NCBI GenBank assembly: GCA_031546815.1
Contig: JAVBJV010000020.1
Coordinates: 1 to 18,451, forward strand
From: JAVBJV01 sp031546815
GTDB lineage: Bacteria; Pseudomonadota; Alphaproteobacteria; Acetobacterales; Acetobacteraceae
Reading direction: 5' to 3'
Length of the DNA stretch: 18,451 nt
The notes under the pieces are model-generated. The model did no database searches, was not told the origin of the DNA, and saw nothing but the letters and a program-made list of their open reading frames with translations. Below, in pieces: positions 13,497 to 18,451 of the stretch; the stretch's first letter is position 1; every line of letters starts with the position of its first letter. A program made the position numbers and the translations under genes.

Positions 13497-14297
13497 GTGT
13501 TAAGTCCGCTGGGCGCGCTGGTTCGGGCGCATGATCCGGACCGTTTTCTGACCTGTCTGTTCGCGCCGGTAGAAAAGCGCGAGACGCTGTTTCTGCTCTA
13601 CGCGTTCAACCACGAACTCGCGCGCGTGCGCGAGGTGGCGAGCAACCCGATGCTGGCGCTGATTCGCCTGCAATGGTGGCGCGAAGTGGTCGAAGGCACG
13701 GCGAAAGCGCACGAGCTTGCAACCCCACTGCACGAAGCCCTGAGTGATGGCCGTCTGGATCGCGCCGACCTGCTGGCGATGATTGCAGGACGCGAGATCG
13801 AAGCCCACGACGAGGGCATTCCCACGCGCGATGCCTGGCGTGCGTATCTCAACAGCACGGCAGGGCGTCTGGCGCTGGCGGCCGGGCATGTGCTGGGCGC
13901 GGCGGACCCGGCGCTGTTGTTCCTGGGCGCGCGTTATGGCGCGGCGGGCGTGCTGCGGTCCGTCCCGGCGCTGGCGCAGCAGGGGCGCTGTCTGTTGCCG
14001 CAGGATGCGCTGGCCGAACACGATCTGACTGACGAGATGGTGATCGCGGGCGCGGCCGATTCGGAAAAGCTGCAATTGGCGATCGCCGCACTGGCCGAGG
14101 AAGTTCGGGACGAGGATGGAGTGAGAGACCCCGCAGAGCCGGAGCTTTCAGAGAGGGCCGCTGTCCCGGCGGCGCTGGTCGGGATTTATGCCGCGTACGA
14201 TCTCAAGCGCCTGGCGCAGGGGCGGGCGATTCCCGTGCAGCGCGGGTTCCTGGATCGGTGGCGGGTGATCTGGGCGGGGCTGTGCGGAAAAGTCTGA
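13497..14297 (+). CDS. NDUFAF6-like squalene/phytoene synthase-fold protein
   Basis: This 266-residue protein has the all-helical squalene/phytoene synthase fold, but its motifs are those of the complex I assembly factor NDUFAF6 and bacterial relatives: LLYAFNHELARVREVASN (33-50), LIRLQWWREVVEG (55-67), then a helix with GREIEAHDE and LNSTAGRLALAAGHVLG. The first DxxxD metal/diphosphate motif of true prenyl synthases is replaced by FNHELARVRE, so prenyl-diphosphate condensation is unlikely. GVLRSVPALAQQGRCLLPQD is the usual second half. The start is GTG at 13497: an in-frame stop lies at 13482-13484 and no ATG is available nearby. No strong Shine-Dalgarno is visible. In alphaproteobacteria such genes often sit near secDF, consistent with this window. 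A short stretch at 14121-14159 uses AGA, AGG, TCA and CTT codons that are rare in its surroundings. A role in respiratory complex I assembly is inference. Confidence 0.8.
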   Translation: MLSPLGALVRAHDPDRFLTCLFAPVEKRETLFLLYAFNHELARVREVASNPMLALIRLQWWREVVEGTAKAHELATPLHEALSDGRLDRADLLAMIAGREIEAHDEGIPTRDAWRAYLNSTAGRLALAAGHVLGAADPALLFLGARYGAAGVLRSVPALAQQGRCLLPQDALAEHDLTDEMVIAGAADSEKLQLAIAALAEEVRDEDGVRDPAEPELSERAAVPAALVGIYAAYDLKRLAQGRAIPVQRGFLDRWRVIWAGLCGKV

Positions 14298-14396
14298 CGC
14301 CAGGTTGCCTTGTGCAGGATGGGCATATATGCAGCGAATTGTATATAAACAGTCATTTTACCGTAAGGTAAAATATACGATCCACATGAGGCCACG
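14298..14396 (+). promoter_or_regulatory. AT-rich leader with perfect hairpin and palindrome upstream of paralogous membrane-protein genes
   Basis: This 99-base gap is markedly AT-rich compared with its surroundings. It holds a 10-bp palindrome GCATATATGC (14323-14332), a -10-like TATAAA (14344-14349), and a perfect 8-bp stem ATTTTACC/GGTAAAAT (14355-14362 and 14367-14374) closed by a GTAA tetraloop of GNRA type. The outer GTATAT (14341-14346) can instead pair with ATATAC (14373-14378), so two alternative folds are possible. GAGG at 14388-14391 is the ribosome-binding site, five bases before the ATG. No good -35 stands at the standard distance from TATAAA. Confidence 0.55.
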
Positions 14397-15206
14397 ATGA
14401 GCACGACCCCGATTGATCTATCCGCCACCAAGGCTGCGTTCCCTGACCGGCCCTTGCAGATTACCGCGAAGACGACGGGGCGCAAGGGATGGACATCGGC
14501 CATTTTGTTCTGGCTTGTGGGCGCGGGGATTTTTGCCCTGTGTTACATGGCGTGGCTGCCGGATCTGGTGAACGATTTCCGGCTGCGCGATACGGCCGAG
14601 GTTGTACGCGACCCGCGGAGTCGGGTGACTGGCAAATGTCGCTCGCAACTGTTCATCCAAACCTGTGAAGCAGATCTGAGTTATCGGCGGAACGGCAAGA
14701 CCTATACCTATAATATTGCTTATCTGATGCTGGGGGTTGGCGACCATAACGTGGTGGTCATGGCGGATCCCCAGAATCCGGACCAGATGACCACGGATCT
14801 GGGGCTGGATCAGTTCTGGAACCGGATGCTGGTGTTTCTGGGACTGGTTGCTGCCGGTGTTGCCTGTGGGGCCGCTGGAATCGTGGGGGTGAGGACGTGT
14901 CGGCGGGAAGGCGCGATCGTATCCGCGCTTACCAATCGCCGACTTTACCCGGTGCTCATACCCGTGGTGAGTGGGACGGGGCGCACCAAACCGATCAAGA
15001 CCGTGAATGCTGATGGTTCTGCCCAGAAATGGGAGTTTGCGGAAAACGACAAACCGCTGCTGCTGTATGGTGATGCATATGTTCTGGGCGTTTCCGCCAA
15101 CTCCGATGGTAACGGCCCGGTTTTCCCGATGGACGAGACACTGGCGCGTCTCAAGCTGGAAAAAGACGAACGGGAGACTCTGCTGAAGGCGGTCTACAGC
15201 GAATAA
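14397..15206 (+). CDS. Two-TM membrane protein of unknown function, paralogue 1
   Basis: I do not recognise a characterised function for this 269-residue protein. It has a short cytoplasmic N-terminus, TM1 at about residues 33-53 (TSAILFWLVGAGIFALCYMA), an extracytoplasmic loop of about 90 residues, and TM2 at about 143-167. About 100 cytoplasmic residues follow, ending LEKDERETLLKAVYSE. The loop contains TAEVV, GKCRSQLFIQTCEA (two cysteines eight residues apart, which could form a disulfide), and VVVMADPQNPDQMTTDLGL. This architecture resembles DUF3592-type proteins, but I am not certain of that family. The next gene is a clear paralogue with the same order of motifs. The start is supported by GAGG five bases upstream and by N-terminal alignment with the paralogue (AAFPDRPLQI against SVFPARPLKL). 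Codon use is less GC-biased than in neighbouring genes. Confidence 0.8.
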   Translation: MSTTPIDLSATKAAFPDRPLQITAKTTGRKGWTSAILFWLVGAGIFALCYMAWLPDLVNDFRLRDTAEVVRDPRSRVTGKCRSQLFIQTCEADLSYRRNGKTYTYNIAYLMLGVGDHNVVVMADPQNPDQMTTDLGLDQFWNRMLVFLGLVAAGVACGAAGIVGVRTCRREGAIVSALTNRRLYPVLIPVVSGTGRTKPIKTVNADGSAQKWEFAENDKPLLLYGDAYVLGVSANSDGNGPVFPMDETLARLKLEKDERETLLKAVYSE

Positions 15207-15241
15207 TCAGCTCTGGAACGAGCAGAAAGAAATCTACAGGA

Positions 15242-16090
15242 ATGACATATTCTGTTTTATCGGCCGTTTCCACGATTCAGTCGGTTTTTCCGGCGCGGCC
15301 ACTGAAGCTGTTTCCAAAATCATCGGCTCTGGCGCGTGGGCTTGCCTATGCCGTCATGTATTGCGGGCTTGCCGCGCTGATCGTCGTGCTGGGGGTTACG
15401 TTTGCCCGTGGCGGGGCCGATGTTTATGCCGACTACCAGATCAGCAATACAGCGCAGTCGGTGCCCGGCGGTCGCGTGGATGGTGGCTGTAGAACAAAAT
15501 TCTATGTCGTGGTTACCTGCGAAGGCACGGCGTCTTACGTCGCCAGCGGGCAGAATTATACGCGCCCATTCTATTACACATTCTTCGATCTGGCGGGGCA
15601 GCAACAATATCTGGTGCGCGTGGTGGCCGACCCCGCGCATCCGGCCCTGGTGACGACGGATCTCGGCCTGAGCCATTTGGTGGATCGTGCCCTGTTTCTG
15701 GTGTGCACTCTGGGATTTCTGGTGCTTCTGCTGGTGGTCGGTATGCGGCTGATACAGCGCCTGCAACGCGCGGGCGGTGACGCAAAGATGCTGACCGGCC
15801 AGCGGCTTTATCCGGTCGCCTTGCCGCTGCTCCAGCGGAGCGAAACGCAGCTACAGTTGCGTCTGGCCGATGGCTTGGTCCGGAAATGGTATTTCCCGGT
15901 TACCATGTGGAAGCATATCCCGTTGCAGGATTCCGCAACCGGCCAGCCCTATGCCCTGGCCGTGGCGGCGAACCCGGCTGGGACAGGCCCGGTGCAGCCG
16001 CTGGATGGGAACCTGACGATCCTCGATCTGACGGATGCCGAACGCGACGCCGTGTGGAACGCGATCGCCAAAGTGGCGGCGTCACAGTAA
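15242..16090 (+). CDS. Two-TM membrane protein of unknown function, paralogue 2
   Basis: This 282-residue protein is a tandem paralogue of the gene 35 bp upstream and has the same plan. The N-terminus has SVFPARPLKLFPK, TM1 is at about residues 34-56 (AVMYCGLAALIVVLGVTFA), and the loop has TAQSV and CRTKFYVVVTCEG (two cysteines nine residues apart). VRVVADPAHPALVTTDLGL leads into TM2 (about 144-167), and the cytoplasmic part contains LTGQRLYPVALPLL, matching LTNRRLYPVLIPVV in the first copy. The tail ends DLTDAERDAVWNAIAKVAAS, parallel to the KDERETLLKAV end of copy 1. The ATG at 15242 has AGG directly against it and AAAGAAA farther upstream, so initiation may rely on coupling to copy 1. A terminator follows. 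Function is unknown; the two may form a heteromer. Confidence 0.8.
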   Translation: MTYSVLSAVSTIQSVFPARPLKLFPKSSALARGLAYAVMYCGLAALIVVLGVTFARGGADVYADYQISNTAQSVPGGRVDGGCRTKFYVVVTCEGTASYVASGQNYTRPFYYTFFDLAGQQQYLVRVVADPAHPALVTTDLGLSHLVDRALFLVCTLGFLVLLLVVGMRLIQRLQRAGGDAKMLTGQRLYPVALPLLQRSETQLQLRLADGLVRKWYFPVTMWKHIPLQDSATGQPYALAVAANPAGTGPVQPLDGNLTILDLTDAERDAVWNAIAKVAASQ

Positions 16091-16096
16091 GACGGA

Positions 16097-16126
16097 AAAT
16101 GGGCCCGGTCAGGCCCGTTTCTTTTT
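16097..16126 (+). terminator. Rho-independent terminator after the paralogous membrane-protein pair
   Basis: AAATGGGCC (16097-16105) pairs with GGCCCGTTT (16112-16120) over nine positions, including one T-G, with a six-base loop. CTTTTT follows at 16121-16126. It begins seven bases after the stop of the second membrane-protein gene. It overlaps the last codons and stop of the convergent uvrA: the T-tract is the complement of the Lys codons in its KKKRA tail. Read on the minus strand, the same stem is followed by only a short T run. Confidence 0.8.
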
Positions 16127-18451
16127 GGCCTTTGCGGCAACAGGCTTCAGCAGCGGTGCGAGGAAACGTGCCGTGTGGCTGGCCGGAATAGTCACGATGT
16201 CTTCCGGCGTGCCTGCCGCCACGATCTGCCCGCCGCCATCGCCTCCCTCGGGTCCCAGATCCAGCACCCAGTCGGCGGTTTTGATGACTTCCAGATTGTG
16301 CTCGATCACCACCACCGTGTTGCCCTGATCGACCAGCGCGTGCAGCACTTCCAGCAGTTTGCGCACGTCCTCGAAATGCAGGCCGGTGGTCGGTTCGTCG
16401 AGGATATACAGCGTGCGCCCCGTAGCGCGCCGCCCCAGTTCCTTCGCCAGCTTGATGCGCTGTGCCTCGCCGCCCGATAGGGTGGTGGCCTGCTGGCCCA
16501 GGTGGATGTAGCCCAGCCCCACCTGTTGCAGCATCCGGAGCCGCCCGTGAATGCGTGGCACTGCGGCGAAGAAAACCACCGCTTCATCGACGGTCATTTC
16601 CAGAATATCGGCAATGGATTTGCCGCGGAACTGCACGTCCAGCGTCTCGCGGTTGTAACGCTTGCCCTTGCAGGAATCGCAGGTGACATACACGTCGGGC
16701 AGGAAGTGCATCTCTATCTTGATCAGCCCGTCGCCTTGGCACGCCTCGCACCGCCCGCCCTTCACGTTGAACGAGAACCGGCCCGGCTTGTAGCCACGCG
16801 CGCGGCTTTCCGGCAGTTCGCTGAACCAGTCGCGGATCGGGGCGAAGATGTCAGTATAGGTGGCGGGGTTCGATCGCGGCGTGCGGCCGATCGGCGACTG
16901 GTCGATGTCGATGATCTTGTCGAGCTGATCGACCCCATCCAGCTGCTTGAACGGCGCGGGCGCGGTGGAGCTGCCCATCAGGCGGCGGGCGACGGCCTTG
17001 TACAGCGTCTCGATAATCAGCGTCGATTTGCCGCCGCCCGAAACCCCCGCCACGCAGGTGAAGGTTCCCAGCGGGATTTCCGCCGTGACGTTCTTCAGGT
17101 TATTCCCCGTCGCCCCCACCACACGCAGCACGCGCTTGGGGTCGAACGGGCGGCGTTCCACCGGGAATTCCACGTGCTTGCGGCCGGACAGATAATCGCC
17201 GGTCAGCGATTTCGGGTTGGCGAGGATCTGCTTCAGCGTGCCCTCGGCCACCACTTCACCACCGTTAATACCGGCGGCGGGCCCCATGTCGATCACGTGA
17301 TCTGCCGCGCGGATCGCGTCCTCGTCGTGTTCGACCACCAGCACCGTGTTGCCCAGATCGCGCAGGCGACGCAGCGTGGCGAGTAGGCGCTCGTTATCCC
17401 GCTGATGCAGCCCGATGCTGGGTTCATCCAGCACATACAGGACGCCCGTCAGCCCTGAGCCAATCTGCGAGGCAAGGCGGATACGCTGGCTCTCCCCCCC
17501 CGACAGCGTGGTGGAGGAGCGTGAGAGCGTCAGATAATCCAGCCCGACATCGACCAGAAACTGCAACCGGTCCTCGATCTCGCGCAGGATACGCCGGGCG
17601 ATCTCGGCGCGCTGGGCGTTCAGGCCTGCCATGATGGTGCGGAACCATTCGACCGACTTGCGGATCGACATTTCAGACGCTTCGGCGATGTTCTTCTCGC
17701 CCACCTTCACCGACAGGGCTTCCGGCTTCAGGCGCGCGCCACAGCACGCGGCGCAGGATTTGTCGGCCTGATAACGCGACAGATCCTCGCGCACCCAGGC
17801 GCTGTCGGTTTCCTTCCAGCGGCGCGACAGATTGCCCAGCACGCCCTCGAACGCCTTGGTCACCGTGTGGGTGCGGGTGTCGCTTTTGTAGACAAAGTGG
17901 ATTTCATCGTCGGTGCCGTTCAGGATCGCGTCGCGCACCTTGGCGGGCAGTTCGCGCCACGGGGTGCTGGGCTTCACCTTGTAATGCTTGGCGAGGCTTT
18001 GCAGCGCCTGATCGTAATAGTTTGCGTGCGCGCCGCTCCAGGGCGCGATGGCGCCGTCGGCGATGCTGAGTCGTTCGTCCGGCACCACCAGCGCGGGGTC
18101 GAAAAACAGCTCGATCCCCAGCCCATCGCAGGCTGGGCACGCACCGTGCGGGTTGTTGAACGAGAACAGGCGCGGCTCGATTTCCTCGATCGTGAAGCCC
18201 GAGACCGGGCAGGCGAAGCGCGAGGAAAACACCGTGCGTTCGCCATTATCCGCGCCCTCGGTATAGGCAATGCCGTCGGCCAGTGCCAAGGCGGCCTCGA
18301 AGCTGTCAGCCAGGCGCGTGGCCACGCCCTCGCGCACCACGATGCGGTCGACCACCACTTCCAGATCGTGCTTCAGCTTCTTGTTCAGGGCAGGCGCGTC
18401 GGCGATTTCGTACAACGTGCCGTCGATCTTCACGCGCGTGTAGCCGCGCTT
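16109..18451 (-). CDS. uvrA: Excinuclease ABC subunit A (partial, N-terminus off window)
   Basis: This is the DNA-damage recognition ATPase of nucleotide excision repair, working with UvrB and UvrC. The visible 780 residues begin KRGYTRVKIDGTLYEI at the window edge. The frame is open past the GTG at 18433, so that codon is not the start. Roughly the first 170-190 residues, with the first Walker A, are missing. In fragment numbering: a first zinc region at 81-108 in which the first CxxC is CPVS (C81 then S84) while the second, CPAC, is intact; LSGGE signature and VLDEPS Walker B at about 316-345; second Walker A GVSGGGKST at about 469-477; a full second zinc module CEAC with CDSCKG; a second LSGGEAQRIKLAKELG and ILDEPTTGLHFEDV. 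The tail AKAKKKRA is lysine-rich. It converges on the membrane-protein pair 18 bp away. Confidence 0.98.
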   Translation of the reverse strand, partial: KRGYTRVKIDGTLYEIADAPALNKKLKHDLEVVVDRIVVREGVATRLADSFEAALALADGIAYTEGADNGERTVFSSRFACPVSGFTIEEIEPRLFSFNNPHGACPACDGLGIELFFDPALVVPDERLSIADGAIAPWSGAHANYYDQALQSLAKHYKVKPSTPWRELPAKVRDAILNGTDDEIHFVYKSDTRTHTVTKAFEGVLGNLSRRWKETDSAWVREDLSRYQADKSCAACCGARLKPEALSVKVGEKNIAEASEMSIRKSVEWFRTIMAGLNAQRAEIARRILREIEDRLQFLVDVGLDYLTLSRSSTTLSGGESQRIRLASQIGSGLTGVLYVLDEPSIGLHQRDNERLLATLRRLRDLGNTVLVVEHDEDAIRAADHVIDMGPAAGINGGEVVAEGTLKQILANPKSLTGDYLSGRKHVEFPVERRPFDPKRVLRVVGATGNNLKNVTAEIPLGTFTCVAGVSGGGKSTLIIETLYKAVARRLMGSSTAPAPFKQLDGVDQLDKIIDIDQSPIGRTPRSNPATYTDIFAPIRDWFSELPESRARGYKPGRFSFNVKGGRCEACQGDGLIKIEMHFLPDVYVTCDSCKGKRYNRETLDVQFRGKSIADILEMTVDEAVVFFAAVPRIHGRLRMLQQVGLGYIHLGQQATTLSGGEAQRIKLAKELGRRATGRTLYILDEPTTGLHFEDVRKLLEVLHALVDQGNTVVVIEHNLEVIKTADWVLDLGPEGGDGGGQIVAAGTPEDIVTIPASHTARFLAPLLKPVAAKAKKKRA

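Noticed and set aside
13497..14297. Phytoene or squalene synthase for carotenoid/hopanoid biosynthesis.
   Set aside because: The first aspartate-rich motif is absent and the motifs match NDUFAF6-like proteins; no carotenoid or hopanoid genes are nearby.
14386..14400. Four-codon upstream ORF (ATG AGG CCA CGA TGA) whose stop overlaps the start of the first membrane-protein gene.
   Set aside because: Its ATG overlaps the ribosome-binding site of the real gene and has none of its own; likely coincidence.
18433..18451. GTG at 18433 as the start of uvrA.
   Set aside because: The frame continues to the window edge with UvrA-like residues (KRGYTR), and the first Walker A is missing, so the gene is truncated by the window only.

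Overview
The window reads as a GC-rich chromosomal segment of an alphaproteobacterium. The evidence is high G+C coding sequence, an alphaproteobacterial-looking SecD/SecF pair, an iron-type superoxide dismutase, a DUF1217 protein (a family mostly confined to alphaproteobacteria and often found with flagellar genes), an NDUFAF6-like squalene/phytoene-synthase-fold protein, and a UvrA with the degenerate first CxxC often seen in this class. A Bug/TctC solute-binding protein and the general gene content would suit Rhodospirillales/Acetobacteraceae, but that family placement is only a guess. Genes are densely packed. I see no tRNA, rRNA, CRISPR array, insertion sequence or phage gene, and no gene-free stretch longer than 300 bases.

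Region 1 (1-4182, minus strand) is a transport operon read right to left. It holds an AzgA-type NCS2 purine permease, a PotD-like periplasmic binding protein, a PotB-like permease with a large periplasmic insertion, and a PotC-like permease cut by the left window edge. Spacings are 12 bp or less, or overlapping. The ATPase subunit is not in view. Divergent from it, across 90 bp, is a small catabolic-looking pair (4273-5439, plus): an RraA/HMG-aldolase family protein and a hotdog thioesterase. A DUF1217 protein and an iron-dependent alcohol dehydrogenase follow on the same strand (5477-7613).

Region 2 (7610-11111, minus) is secD-secF-tctC. The Bug/TctC gene starts inside the secF stop codon (TAATG), an unusual partner for the Sec accessory genes. 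Divergent from secD is a Gfo/Idh/MocA oxidoreductase (11264-12223, plus) resembling lipid-A-associated, GnnA-like members. It meets head-on a sodB-GNAT acetyltransferase pair (13398-12224, minus), in which a strong intrinsic-terminator-like hairpin lies inside the first codons of the acetyltransferase.

Region 3 (13497-16090, plus) has the NDUFAF6-like protein, then, behind an AT-rich leader with a perfect 8-bp hairpin, two tandem paralogous two-TM membrane proteins of unknown function. A rho-independent terminator for this strand overlaps the 3' end of the convergent uvrA (16109 to the right edge, minus), which is missing its N-terminus.

The points most worth following up are the paralogous membrane-protein pair with its structured leader, the secDF-tctC coupling, and the sodB terminator embedded in the next gene. 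Most other genes are ordinary housekeeping or transport functions.
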